Positions 16,285-26,565 of a stretch of DNA of 64,000 bases are shown here, in pieces (position 1 is the stretch's first letter; each line of letters starts with the position of its first letter). The stretch lies in assembly GCF_905397275.1 (NCBI RefSeq), contig NZ_CAJPUY010000004.1, positions 248,001 through 312,000 on the forward strand, given 5' to 3'. The stretch is from Cupriavidus yeoncheonensis (GTDB lineage: Bacteria > Pseudomonadota > Gammaproteobacteria > Burkholderiales > Burkholderiaceae). The notes beneath the pieces are model-generated. The model saw only the letters and a list, made by a program, of their open reading frames with translations, was not told the DNA's origin and made no database searches. Both the position numbers and the translations under genes were made by a program.

Positions 16285-16986
16285 CTACCCGACGCCCATC
16301 AGCCGGTCCAGGCGTTCCTTGTCCGCCAGCAGGCCGGTGCTGTCCGACGCATGCGCCACCCTGCCCCGGTCGAGCACCATGGCTTGCCGTGTCATGGCCA
16401 GCGCCAGCCGCGCGTGCTGTTCGACCACGATCACCGCCATCCCGCCCTGCCCGATCAGCTTGCCGATCACGCGCTGCAGCTCCTGCACGATGACCGGGGC
16501 CAGGCCCTCCATGGGTTCGTCCAGCAGCAGCAAGGCGGGATTGAGCATCAGCGCGCGCGCAATCGCCAGCATCTGCTGTTCGCCGCCCGACAACTGGTTG
16601 CCCAGGTTGCGCCGGCGCTCCTGCAGGCGCGGAAACAGTTCGTAGATGCGCGCGAGCGTCCAGTGCCCCGGCCGTGACACCGCGCTCAGGTTCTCTTCCA
16701 CCGTCAGCGACGGAAACACCCATCGCTCCTGCGGCACCCAGCCAATGCCGGCTTGGGCGCGCTGGTGAGGCGGCAGCCGAGCCAGGTCGCGCCCCTGCCA
16801 GCGCAGCGTGCCGCGGCGCACGCGCGTGAAGCCCATCAGCGTGGCGAGCAGCGTGGTCTTGCCCACGCCGTTGCGTCCCAGCAGCGCCAGGCTGTCCCCG
16901 GCGTCCAGGGCCAGGTCGATGCCGTCGAGGACCACGGCGTCGCCGTAGCCCGCGCTCAGCGCTTCCACGCGCAGCAGCTCAGGCAT
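16285..16986 (-). CDS. livF: Branched-chain amino acid-type ABC transporter ATPase LivF
   Basis: A 233-residue ATPase of the Liv/HAAT family. Walker A GRNGVGKTT, signature LSGGEQQ and Walker B LLLLDEPMEG are intact, and the fold ends with the H-loop in VVEQHARL. ATG 16986 overlaps livG by 8 bases. It is last in the pobA-livHMGF set. Confidence 0.92.
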   Translation of the reverse strand: MPELLRVEALSAGYGDAVVLDGIDLALDAGDSLALLGRNGVGKTTLLATLMGFTRVRRGTLRWQGRDLARLPPHQRAQAGIGWVPQERWVFPSLTVEENLSAVSRPGHWTLARIYELFPRLQERRRNLGNQLSGGEQQMLAIARALMLNPALLLLDEPMEGLAPVIVQELQRVIGKLIGQGGMAVIVVEQHARLALAMTRQAMVLDRGRVAHASDSTGLLADKERLDRLMGVG

Positions 16987-17731
16987 GGGCCGACTCCCCA
17001 AGGTAAACCTCCTTCACGCGCGGATCGGCGGCGATCTCGGCCGGCGTGCCTTCAGTGAGCACCTTGCCGCCTACCAGCACGGTGATGCGTTCGGCAAAGC
17101 GGAACACCAGGTCCATGTCGTGCTCGATAAACACGATCGTGATCTCGCGCGGCAGCGCGGCAATGACCTCGAACAGTTCGGCGCTTTCCGCCGACGGAAT
17201 GCCCGCTGCGGGTTCGTCCAGCAGCAGGATCGACGGCCGCGTGGCCAGCGCGAGCGCGATCTCCAGCAAGCGCTGCCTGCCATACGGCAGGCGACGCGTC
17301 TCCACGTCCGCCTCGCCGTCCAGCCTCAGGCTGGCGAGCACCGCCATGGCTTCGTCCACCAGCGCGCGCTGCGACGCCACCGTGCGCGACCACACGCGCG
17401 CCGCCCCGGTGCGCTCGGCCACGGCCAGCACCACCGATTCGAGCACCGTCAGCCCCGGGAACAGGGTATTGATCTGGAAGGTCCGCGTCATGCCCAGGCG
17501 CACGCGCGCATGCTGGGGCAGCCGGGTGATGTCCTGTCCGCCAAGCCAGATGCGCCCGGACGTAGGCGCCAGCGCCCCCGCCAGCAGGTTGATGAACGTG
17601 GTCTTGCCCGCGCCGTTCGGGCCGATCAGCGCATGGCGCGCACCGGGCGCGAAGCTGAGCGAGATGTCGCTGTTCGCCACGAACGCGCCCCAGTGGCGCG
17701 ACAGGCCTTCGGTCCGCAAGAGCCCCGTCAT
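16979..17731 (-). CDS. livG: Branched-chain amino acid-type ABC transporter ATPase LivG
   Basis: A 250-residue ATPase. Walker A GPNGAGKTT, Walker B LLLDEPAAG and the H-loop IEHDMDLVF are intact. The signature reads LPYGRQRLLEIA instead of LSGGQ, a shift common in LivG. Overlaps livM by an ATGA. Confidence 0.93.
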   Translation of the reverse strand: MTGLLRTEGLSRHWGAFVANSDISLSFAPGARHALIGPNGAGKTTFINLLAGALAPTSGRIWLGGQDITRLPQHARVRLGMTRTFQINTLFPGLTVLESVVLAVAERTGAARVWSRTVASQRALVDEAMAVLASLRLDGEADVETRRLPYGRQRLLEIALALATRPSILLLDEPAAGIPSAESAELFEVIAALPREITIVFIEHDMDLVFRFAERITVLVGGKVLTEGTPAEIAADPRVKEVYLGESAHA

Positions 17732-18786
17732 TGCGCACCGCCTTCGGGCTGCCGCCCCGCCCGCGCGGCCAGCCGCGCGCGCGCCGTGTCGACCGCGCCC
17801 ATGACGCCCCCCTTCGCGAACAGCACCATCACCACCAGCATGAGGCCGATCCAGAACTGCCAGTACACCGGATTGATGCCGGCGAGCACGTCCTGGGCAA
17901 TCATGAACAGCGCGGCGCCGGCCAGCGCCCCGTACAGGCGCCCGGCGCCGCCGAGCACCAGCATGACCAGCAGCTCGGCCGAGCGCGGAAAACCCAGCAC
18001 GTCCATGCCGACAAACTGGGTCGTCTGGGCCAGCAGCGCGCCCGCCACGCCGGCAATCGCGGCCGACAGCGTGAACACCGTGCGCAGCCGTCGCGGCACA
18101 TCCGCGCCGAGCGCCGGCATGCGCCGCACGCCTTCGCGCACGCCGCGCAGCGACAGCCCGAACGGCGACTGCGTCAGGCGCCGCAGCAGCAGGAACAGCA
18201 CGAACATCACCGCCAGGCTGTACAGGTAGGCGGTCTTGCCGGACAGGTCGAACTCGAAGACGCCGAACAGGCGATCCATCGCCACGCCCGAAAGGCCGTC
18301 CACGCCGCCCGTCACGAAAGCGGCCTTGTTGGCCGCCTCGAACAGCATCAGGCCGATGCCCAGCGTCACCATCAGCCGCGTCAGGTCACCGCCGCGCACC
18401 ACCAGGAAGCTGCAGAGCCAGCCGCCCACGCCCGCGATCGCCGCGGCGGCCAGCAGGCCGCTGACCGGTTCGCCCCAGCCATGCGCCGCCAGCAGACCCG
18501 CCGTATAGGCACCGAGGCCGAAGAATGCCGCGTGCCCCAGCGAGACCATGCCCGCATAGCCGAGGATCAGGTCCAGCGACAACGCGAAGAGCCCGGTAAT
18601 CAGGATCTGGCTGCCGAGGATCAGGTAGTCCGGCAACGCAAAGAAGGCCGCCACGGGCAGCAGCCAGAACATGAACTCGGCCGGGTGCCAGCGCCCGTCC
18701 GGCAACTTGCGCCGGGCCGGCACCGGCGCGCCGGCTGCCTCGCGGGAGGCCGGGTCCGGGCGCAGCGAACGCATCAGCGTCTTCAT
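17728..18786 (-). CDS. livM: Branched-chain amino acid-type ABC permease LivM
   Basis: A 352-residue inner-membrane permease with about 9-10 helices. It has the family features LILGYAGMVSLGHAAFFGLGA and a GGAGRLYGALAGA stretch near the C-terminus. A basic, Pro-rich N-terminal extension of about 35 residues precedes the first helix. ATGA overlaps tie it to livH and livG. Confidence 0.92.
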   Translation of the reverse strand: MKTLMRSLRPDPASREAAGAPVPARRKLPDGRWHPAEFMFWLLPVAAFFALPDYLILGSQILITGLFALSLDLILGYAGMVSLGHAAFFGLGAYTAGLLAAHGWGEPVSGLLAAAAIAGVGGWLCSFLVVRGGDLTRLMVTLGIGLMLFEAANKAAFVTGGVDGLSGVAMDRLFGVFEFDLSGKTAYLYSLAVMFVLFLLLRRLTQSPFGLSLRGVREGVRRMPALGADVPRRLRTVFTLSAAIAGVAGALLAQTTQFVGMDVLGFPRSAELLVMLVLGGAGRLYGALAGAALFMIAQDVLAGINPVYWQFWIGLMLVVMVLFAKGGVMGAVDTARARLAARAGRQPEGGAQ

Positions 18787-19646
18787 GCGCGCCTCCCGTA
18801 CAGTCCGGCGGGAAACAGGACCAGCAGCAGCACCATCATCGCGTAGATGACGAATGCCCCGACGGCCGGCACGTAGTACTTGCCGGCCACGTCCGCGACA
18901 CCGAGCACCAGCGCCGCGAGCAGCGAACCCCGGATCGACCCCGCGCCGCCCACGGCGACCACGAGCAGGAAATACACCATGTACTTGAGCGGGAACGCCG
19001 GGTCCAGTCCCAGGACATCCACGCCAAGCCCGCCGCCCAGCCCCGCCAGGCCGGAGCCCAGCGCGAACGTCAGGCTGAACACGCGCCCCACGTTGATGCC
19101 GAGGCCGCGCGCGGCCTGCTGGTTATCGACGGCCGCCCGCACCTGCGCGCCGAAACGCGTGCGCGCCACCAGCCAGCCAAGCGCCACGGTAATCGCCACC
19201 ACCACGCCGATCAGGAACAGCCGGTACGCGCCCAGTTCCAGTCCGGCCACGCGCACCTGGCCGCGCAGCGCCTCGGGCAGTTCCACGGGTTGCTGGCCCG
19301 GGCCGAACAGGTAGCTCGCGCCGGCCATCGCCATGAAGGTCAGGCCGATGGAAAACAGCACCTGGTCCAGGTGGCTGGCCTGGTAGAGACGGCGATACAG
19401 CGTGCGCTCCAGCACCCAGCCCGCCGCCGCCGCGCCCATGAAGGCAGCCGGCAGCGCCAGCAGGAACGGCACGCCTGCACGGTTCATCAGCACCACGGCG
19501 ACATAGCCGCCCAGCATGGCAAAGGCGCCGTGCGCAAGGTTGATGAAATTCATCAGCCCCATGGTCACCGACAGGCCGACGCTGATCAGGAACAGCAGGC
19601 TGCCGTAGGCTAGGCCGTCAAACAGCACGCCCAGAAGACTTGTCAT
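18783..19646 (-). CDS. livH: Branched-chain amino acid-type ABC permease LivH
   Basis: A 287-residue permease. GLMNFINLAHGAFAMLGGY near residue 30 and GGAGSIRGSLLAALVLG near 245 are LivH hallmarks. It starts 57 bases after pobA on the same strand, so it probably shares its mRNA. With pobA first, the transporter may import 4-hydroxybenzoate or a related aromatic acid; Liv-type transporters for 4-hydroxybenzoate are known in Rhodopseudomonas. No binding protein is encoded in this operon. Confidence 0.92.
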   Translation of the reverse strand: MTSLLGVLFDGLAYGSLLFLISVGLSVTMGLMNFINLAHGAFAMLGGYVAVVLMNRAGVPFLLALPAAFMGAAAAGWVLERTLYRRLYQASHLDQVLFSIGLTFMAMAGASYLFGPGQQPVELPEALRGQVRVAGLELGAYRLFLIGVVVAITVALGWLVARTRFGAQVRAAVDNQQAARGLGINVGRVFSLTFALGSGLAGLGGGLGVDVLGLDPAFPLKYMVYFLLVVAVGGAGSIRGSLLAALVLGVADVAGKYYVPAVGAFVIYAMMVLLLVLFPAGLYGRRA

Positions 19647-19703
19647 CGTGGTCGGTACCCCCGCTTCGGGAAGCCAGCGTTGAAGGAAAGCACTGCCCCA
19701 TGT

Positions 19704-20891
19704 TTACGCGGGCAGCGGCGCGAAGGGCAGGCCGACATAGTTCTCCGCGAGCATGCGCGACGCCGCCTGCGACGCGCATACATAGGCCAGTTCGGCATGC
19801 TGCAGCCGCGCCATGAAGGGCGTGTGGTCGTCGAAGCGATGCAGCAACGAGGTCATCCACCATGAGAAATGCTCGGCACGCCAGACGCGCGCGAGGCAGG
19901 CTGACGAATACCCGGCGAGCAGATCGTCGCGCCCGTGCTGGTAGTGCATGGCGAGCGCATGGGCCAGGTTGCGCACGTCGGCCACCGCCAGGTTCATGCC
20001 CTTCGCGCCGGTCGGCGGCACGATATGCGCGGCATCGCCGGCCAGGAACAGGCGGCCATGCTGCATGGGTTCGGTCACCAGGCTGCGCATCGGCGTGATG
20101 CCCTTCTGCAGCACCGGACCTTCGTTCAGGCGCCAGCCGTCGCCGGTCTCCAGCCGGGCGTGCAGTTCGTCCCAGATGCGCCGGTCGGACCAGCCGGCCA
20201 GGTCTTCGTCGGGCCGGCATTGCAGGTAGAGGCGCGTGATCTCGGGCGAGCGCATCGAGAACAAGGCAAAGCCGCGCGCATGGCCGGCATAGACCAGCTC
20301 ATGCGCCGCGGGAGCGGCCCTGGCCAGGATGCCCAGCCAGGCGAACGGATAGGTCCGCTCGAAGACCTGCAGCGCGCCGGGCCGAACCGCCTGGCGCGAC
20401 ACGCCATGCGAGCCGTCGCAGCCGGCGATGAAATCGCACGCCAGCACCTGCCGCTGTCCGCCATGGTCGAACGACACGGACGGCGACTGGCTGTCCAGCC
20501 CGTGCAGGGCCACCCGCGAGACTTCGAACAGCAGCGGCGCGCCGCATGCCTGCCGGGCCGCGATCAGGTCGCGCACGACCTCATGCTGCCCGTACACCGT
20601 GATGGCGCGACCGCCGGTCAGGCCGCTCAGGTCGATATGGTGGCGCTGCCCGTCGAAGCGCAGTTCGATGCCGTGGTGCACCATGCCCTGCTGGCGCAGC
20701 CGCGCGGCGACGCCGGCCTGCTCCAGCAGGTCGACCGTACCTTGCTCGAGTACTCCGGCGCGGATGCGCGCCTCGACATGCGCCTGGGTGCAGTCTTCGA
20801 GGATGACGGAGTCGATCCCGGCCCGCTGCAGCAGATGACCCAGCAGCAGCCCGGCCGGGCCCGCGCCGATGATTGCGACCCGGGTACGCAT
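19704..20891 (-). CDS. pobA: 4-hydroxybenzoate 3-monooxygenase
   Basis: A 395-residue flavoprotein hydroxylase (typical PobA about 394) converting 4-hydroxybenzoate to protocatechuate with NADPH and O2. It has the FAD GxGxxG motif IIGAGPAGLLLG, the PobA-typical RIRAGVLEQGTVDLL, the DG motif GCDGSHGVSR and the second FAD motif GDAAHIVPPTGAKGMN. ATG 20891 gives the family N-terminus MRTRVAIIG. Three 25-bp repeats lie 25 bases upstream and may be operators. No PobR-type regulator adjoins it. Confidence 0.93.
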   Translation of the reverse strand: MRTRVAIIGAGPAGLLLGHLLQRAGIDSVILEDCTQAHVEARIRAGVLEQGTVDLLEQAGVAARLRQQGMVHHGIELRFDGQRHHIDLSGLTGGRAITVYGQHEVVRDLIAARQACGAPLLFEVSRVALHGLDSQSPSVSFDHGGQRQVLACDFIAGCDGSHGVSRQAVRPGALQVFERTYPFAWLGILARAAPAAHELVYAGHARGFALFSMRSPEITRLYLQCRPDEDLAGWSDRRIWDELHARLETGDGWRLNEGPVLQKGITPMRSLVTEPMQHGRLFLAGDAAHIVPPTGAKGMNLAVADVRNLAHALAMHYQHGRDDLLAGYSSACLARVWRAEHFSWWMTSLLHRFDDHTPFMARLQHAELAYVCASQAASRMLAENYVGLPFAPLPA

Positions 20892-20915
20892 GTTGCCTGT
20901 CTCCAGTCCAGTTCT

Positions 20916-20989
20916 GGGTAAGGTCCGGACCGACCACGCGGGTAAGGTCCAGACCCGACCACGCGGGTAAGGGCCAGACCCGAACACGC
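20916..20989. repeat. Three tandem 25-bp repeats upstream of pobA
   Basis: Units at 20916-20939, 20940-20964 and 20965-20989 share GGGTAAGGTCC.GACC..ACGC. Each holds a GGTCCnGACC-like dyad, perfect in the first (GGTCCGGACC). Their position just before pobA suggests regulator-binding iterons or the promoter itself. Confidence 0.8.
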
Positions 20990-21175
20990 CTGGCCACGCT
21001 GGGGCCGCCGCGGCCAGTGCGGCCGCCGCACTTTATCGGGCGGATTGTTCCGGCTGTGCGTATTTTTTGCAATCCGGCCCCACCCGGGGTGGGCTGCTTG
21101 CGGGAGGCCGGATGCTTTACAAGGCAATCCCGTAGGATTAAGGTCAGTGAGTCCCTTCCGCCTGGAAATCCGTCC

Positions 21176-22099
21176 ATGTCGATCGACCGCCGCTCGTTTC
21201 TTGCGCTTACCGCCGGACTGGCCGCAGTGCCCGGCCTTGCGGCCGCCGCCGGCACCGCCGCGGCATCCACGGTAGCGGCACCGATGCGGCGGACCATCCC
21301 CGGCACCACCGAGGCGCTGCCCGTGGTCGGCATGGGCACAGCCGACACTTTCAACGTCGGCACCGGTGCGGATGAGCGCGCGCCGCTGGCCGAGGTCATG
21401 GGCCTGTTGCTGCGGAACCAGGGCTCGGTCATCGACACAGCGCCCAGCTATGGCAGCGCCGAAGCCGTGACGGGCGACCTGCTGCGCAGCGCCGGCGCGC
21501 GCGGCAAGGCCTTCCTGGCCACCAAGGTGTCGGCGCCCGCCGGAGCACCGGCCCAGGCGCAGTGGGCACGTTCGCTGGCCGACCTGCATACCGACAAGGT
21601 GGACCTGCTGCAGGTCCACAACCTGATCGACTGGCGCGAAAACCTGCACTGGCTGCGGCAGCTCAAGGAACAGGGCAAGATCCGCTACCTCGGCATCACG
21701 CACTATCGCGAGGACGCCCAGGAGGCGTTGGCGCAGATCGTGCGCAGCGAGCGCGTCGACTTCGTGCAGATCAACTATTCGCTCGCGGAGCGCGGCGCCG
21801 AGCGCACGCTGCTGCCGCTGTGCCAGGCGCGCGGCGTGGCGGTGCTGATCAACCGGCCGTTCCAGGACGGCCGCATGTTCCGCGCGGTCAAGGACAGGCC
21901 GCTGCCGCCCTGGGCCGGGGAGGTCGACTGCAACTCGTGGGGGCAGCTCTTCCTCAAGTTCGTGGTCAGCCATCCGGCCGTCACCGCGGCCATTCCCGCC
22001 ACCTCCAAGCCGAAGAACATGGCGGACAACCTGGGCGCCGCGCTCGGACGCATGCCGGATGCCGGGCAGCGCGAGCGCATCGCGGCATTGCTCGCGTAG
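21176..22099 (+). CDS. Tat-exported aldo/keto reductase
   Basis: A 307-residue protein. The N-terminus MSIDRRSFLALTAGLA is a twin-arginine signal with a cleavage region near AAAAGT, so the folded enzyme is exported to the periplasm. The AKR tetrad is complete: Asp and Tyr in VIDTAPSYGS, Lys in LATKVS, His in LLQVHNL. The C-terminal ATSKPKNMADN is the cofactor 2'-phosphate/loop region. A longer in-frame start at 20873 would run through the pobA region and lacks the Tat logic. The MFS-like gene starts 3 bases after the stop. Substrate unknown. Confidence 0.9.
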   Translation: MSIDRRSFLALTAGLAAVPGLAAAAGTAAASTVAAPMRRTIPGTTEALPVVGMGTADTFNVGTGADERAPLAEVMGLLLRNQGSVIDTAPSYGSAEAVTGDLLRSAGARGKAFLATKVSAPAGAPAQAQWARSLADLHTDKVDLLQVHNLIDWRENLHWLRQLKEQGKIRYLGITHYREDAQEALAQIVRSERVDFVQINYSLAERGAERTLLPLCQARGVAVLINRPFQDGRMFRAVKDRPLPPWAGEVDCNSWGQLFLKFVVSHPAVTAAIPATSKPKNMADNLGAALGRMPDAGQRERIAALLA

Positions 22100-22102
22100 T
22101 CC

Positions 22103-23476
22103 ATGGACCACCACCTGCCCCCGGCCGGCGGGCCGCTTGCCCGGCTGCGCCATGGCCTTGGCATCCATCCCGGCGAAACGGGCGCCGTCGTCGCCGGCTT
22201 CCTGTTCTTTTTCTGCCTGTTCGCCAGCTATTTCATGCTGCGCCCGGTGCGCGAGACCATGGGCATTGCCGGCGGCGTGAAGAACCTGCAATGGCTGTTC
22301 ACGGCCACCTTCGTCGTCATGCTGGCCGCCATTCCCCTCTATGGCGCGTGCTGCGCGTGGCTGCCGCGCCGGCGCTTCGTGCCATGGGTCTATGGATTCT
22401 TCATTGCCAACCTGGTCGGCTTTGCCCTGGCCACGCGGGCGGTGCCGGACAACGTCTGGCTGGCACGCGTGTTCTATGTCTGGCTGTCGGTCTTCAACCT
22501 GTTCGTGGTGTCCGTGGCATGGAGCCTGATGGCCGATGTGTTCCGGCCCGAGCAGGCCCGGCGATTGTTCGCGCTGCTGGCTGCCGGCGCCAGCGCGGGC
22601 GGCCTGGCCGGCCCGGTGATGGGCGGCTGGCTGGTGGTGCATATCGGCCTGACCGGCCTGATGCTGCTGTCGGCGGCGCTGCTGGCCGCCACGCTGCCCG
22701 GCGTGGGCTGGCTGTTCGGCTGGCGCGGCCGCGCCGGCGCGGGCGTGGCGAAACCTGGCGACGCCGTGGCCGCAGATCCGGCGCATCCTGTCGGCGGCGG
22801 ACTCTGGGCCGGCCTGTCGCTGGTGATGCGGTCGCGCTACTTGCTGGGCATCAGCCTGTTCGTCATCCTGCTGGCCACGGCAAGCACCTTCCTGTACTTC
22901 GAGCAGGCGCGCCTGGTGGCGGAGGCATTTCCGCAGCGTGCGCGGCAGACGCAGGTATTCAGCGCGCTCGACGCCGTCGTGCAGGCGCTGACGATCATCG
23001 TCCAGCTGTTCTTTTCGGGTCGCGTGGCGCGGCGCTACGGCGTTGCCGCGCTGCTGACGATGGTGCCGCTCGCCGTGGTCGCCGGATTCCTGCTGCTGGC
23101 GATGTTCCCGACCTTCAGCGTGCTGGCGAGCGTGATGATCCTGCGCCGCGTCGGCGAATACGCGCTGCTGCGCCCGGGCCGGGAGATGCTGTTCACCGTG
23201 GTGGACCCGGAGACCAAGTACAAGGCCAAGAACGTCATCGATACCGCGGTGTACCGCGCCGGCGATGCCGTGAGCGCGTGGGTCAAGACGGCGGTCGACG
23301 CGATTTCCGGCCATGCCGCCGCGGTGGCGCTGACCGGGGCCGCGCTGGCCCTGGGGTGGGCCTTCCTGGGGTGGTGGCTGGGGCGCCGGCATGAACTCCA
23401 GCTCCTGCAGGCGGGCCCCGCCCCGGCCGGCTCGACGCGGAGCGCCACGTCGTCATCGGCCGCGCAGCCGCGTTAG
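22103..23476 (+). CDS. MFS-like / NTP-NDP exchange-like transporter
   Basis: A 457-residue membrane protein with about 12 helices. It resembles bacterial MFS carriers annotated as ADP/ATP-translocase-like: FASYFMLRPVRETMGI near 45, NLFVVSVAWSLMADVF near 135, and LRPGREMLFTVVDPETKYKAKN in the second half. Starts 3 bases after the aldo/keto reductase, so the two are cotranscribed. The substrate is not evident. A Ser/Ala-rich tail closes the protein. Confidence 0.8.
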   Translation: MDHHLPPAGGPLARLRHGLGIHPGETGAVVAGFLFFFCLFASYFMLRPVRETMGIAGGVKNLQWLFTATFVVMLAAIPLYGACCAWLPRRRFVPWVYGFFIANLVGFALATRAVPDNVWLARVFYVWLSVFNLFVVSVAWSLMADVFRPEQARRLFALLAAGASAGGLAGPVMGGWLVVHIGLTGLMLLSAALLAATLPGVGWLFGWRGRAGAGVAKPGDAVAADPAHPVGGGLWAGLSLVMRSRYLLGISLFVILLATASTFLYFEQARLVAEAFPQRARQTQVFSALDAVVQALTIIVQLFFSGRVARRYGVAALLTMVPLAVVAGFLLLAMFPTFSVLASVMILRRVGEYALLRPGREMLFTVVDPETKYKAKNVIDTAVYRAGDAVSAWVKTAVDAISGHAAAVALTGAALALGWAFLGWWLGRRHELQLLQAGPAPAGSTRSATSSSAAQPR

Positions 23477-23486
23477 CGCGCGGCGT

Positions 23487-25169
23487 TCAGAACTTTGCCC
23501 AGTCGTCGCCGCCATCGGCACTGGCGGCGCGCGCAGCGCGCACCGGCTGCGCCTGCTGCCGGACCGGCTGACGCTGCGCCGGGACCGGCCTGCGCAGCGC
23601 GCCGGCATTGCCACCGTCCTGATGCGCAATCCGGAATGCCGCGACGGCCTGGCGCAGGGCGGCCGCCTGTTCTTCCAGCGAATGGGCCGCGGCCGTGGCT
23701 TCCTCGACCAGCGCGGCGTTCTGCTGGGTCACCTGGTCCATCTGCGCGACCGACTGGTTGACCTGCTCGATACCCGTGCGCTGCTCCACCGACGCGGCCG
23801 CAATCTCGCCCATGATGTCCGTCACGCGGCGGATCGACTGCGTGATCTCCGTCATGGTCGCACCCGCGCGCGTCACCAGGTCCGAACCGCTGCGCACGCG
23901 CTCGACCGACGTGCCGATCAGCGTGCGGATTTCCTTGGCGGCGCCAGCCGAGCGCTGCGCGAGGCTGCGCACCTCGCCCGCCACCACGGCAAAGCCGCGC
24001 CCCTGTTCGCCCGCGCGCGCCGCCTCCACCGCTGCATTGAGCGCCAGGATGTTGGTCTGGAACGCGATGCCCTCGATCACGCCGATGATGTCGGCAATCT
24101 GGCCGGAGCTGTCGGCGATCTGCGTCATGGTGGCGATGACCTGCTCCATCACCTCGCCGCCGCGATTGGCGATCTCCGACGCATTGTCGGCCAGCCCGCT
24201 CGCCTGGCGCGCGCTGTCGGCGTTGTGCTGCACGGTGGTCGTCAGCTCTTCCATGCTGGCGGCCGTCTCCTGCAGCGAGGCCGCCTGTTGCTCGGTACGC
24301 GAGGACAGGTCCGAATTGCCCGCGGCGATCTGCGCGGTGGCCGTGGCCACCGAATCGACCGAGGCGCGGATGCCGCTCACCGTGCCGGCCAGCTTGCCTT
24401 GCATGCGCTGCATGGCATAGAGCAGGCTGGAGGTGTCGTCCTGGCGCAGATCGATCCTGCGCGTGAAATCGCCGTCCGCGATGCTGCTGGCAATCGATGC
24501 GGCATAGGCGGGCTCGCCACCGAGGTCGCGGCGCACGCCGCGCAGCAGCCACGCGGCCAGCAAGGTCGCCGCACCGCCCAGGCACACCAGCGTCAGGATG
24601 GAATGGAGCAGCGCCTGCCGGAAGGCTGCCTCGATGTCATCGACATAGGCGCCCGTGGTGATGGTCCACTCCCACGGCTTGAAGGCCTTGATGTAGCTGA
24701 CCTTGGGCAGCGGCTCGCTCGCGCCCGGCTTCGGCCACATGTAGTTCAGGAAGCCCGCGCCCTGGCCGCTGGCGATCTTCGCGATCTCCACGTAGATCGC
24801 CACGCCGTTCGGGTCCTTCATCCCGCTCAGGTTCTTGCCTTCGTTCTCGGGCTTGAACGGGTGCATCAGCGAGCGGCCTGAGAAGTCCGTGATCGAGACA
24901 TAGCCGTCCTTGCCGAAGCGCAGCGGGCGCAGGCGCTCCCTGGCCAGCTTCTGCGCCTCTTCAAGGGACATGCCCTGTCTTGCGGCGTCTTTCTCGATGG
25001 CGGCGACCAGGCTGACCGAGGCCTCGGCAACGCTCTGGATCTCGCGTTGGCGGCCGGCGAACATCTCCGCGCGTGTGACGAACGCCTCGTAGGTGCAGAT
25101 GCCGAGCATGGCGATCCAGATCAGGCCAAAGGGAATCCAGAGCCGTTGATTGAGAGTCAGAGTCTTCAT
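23487..25169 (-). CDS. Methyl-accepting chemotaxis protein with single Cache domain
   Basis: A 560-residue chemoreceptor. Membrane helix about 9-29, a periplasmic sCache_2 domain about 35-185 ([38 protein letters not shown]), a second helix about 188-208, a HAMP domain, then the signalling domain with hairpin tip [21 protein letters not shown]. The C-terminus ends DDWAKF after a flexible Pro/Arg/Gln linker, similar to the W-x-x-F pentapeptide that tethers CheR. sCache_2 domains often sense small organic acids. Convergent with the MFS-like gene, 10 bases apart. Confidence 0.93.
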   Translation of the reverse strand: MKTLTLNQRLWIPFGLIWIAMLGICTYEAFVTRAEMFAGRQREIQSVAEASVSLVAAIEKDAARQGMSLEEAQKLARERLRPLRFGKDGYVSITDFSGRSLMHPFKPENEGKNLSGMKDPNGVAIYVEIAKIASGQGAGFLNYMWPKPGASEPLPKVSYIKAFKPWEWTITTGAYVDDIEAAFRQALLHSILTLVCLGGAATLLAAWLLRGVRRDLGGEPAYAASIASSIADGDFTRRIDLRQDDTSSLLYAMQRMQGKLAGTVSGIRASVDSVATATAQIAAGNSDLSSRTEQQAASLQETAASMEELTTTVQHNADSARQASGLADNASEIANRGGEVMEQVIATMTQIADSSGQIADIIGVIEGIAFQTNILALNAAVEAARAGEQGRGFAVVAGEVRSLAQRSAGAAKEIRTLIGTSVERVRSGSDLVTRAGATMTEITQSIRRVTDIMGEIAAASVEQRTGIEQVNQSVAQMDQVTQQNAALVEEATAAAHSLEEQAAALRQAVAAFRIAHQDGGNAGALRRPVPAQRQPVRQQAQPVRAARAASADGGDDWAKF

Positions 25170-25284
25170 TCCATTTACGATGTAGGGGCGACGGGTGGGT
25201 CGGGTGGGTCATTGGGGGACGGGACAAAACCCGAACGCCAATGCCTCCAGCCTGCAAGCAACGGAAGGAACCGGCAGTTGCTCA

Positions 25285-25302
25285 CCCCCACTTTCGTGGG
25301 GG
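25285..25302. other. Short hairpin in the mcp-frmA intergenic region
   Basis: CCCCCAC/GTGGGGG with a TTTC loop, no T run. Otherwise the 279 bases from 25170 to 25448 show only a GGAGG-like ribosome site (25438-25444) and no recognisable gene. Confidence 0.35.
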
Positions 25303-25448
25303 ATGCGATGCAACGCGGCCGATCAGCGGCCACGCGCCTCAAGGAAGTGATGCCTATGTCTCCCGGTAAGGTCGTATAGTCATGCCTCTGGCCCGTGCGG
25401 GCCGATCTGCTCCCCCTATCTGTTCCCCCCATTCCCCCGGAGGATTCC

Positions 25449-26555
<1,107 letters not shown>

Positions 26556-26565
26556 GGAGCGCGCC

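Noticed and set aside
20916-20989. CRISPR array from three 25-bp repeats
   Set aside because: The units are directly adjacent, with no spacers and no cas genes nearby.
20627-23392. A 921-codon minus-strand frame across the aldo/keto reductase and MFS-like genes
   Set aside because: It is low-complexity His/Gln/Arg-rich with no domain; both + strand genes have intact motifs and close spacing.
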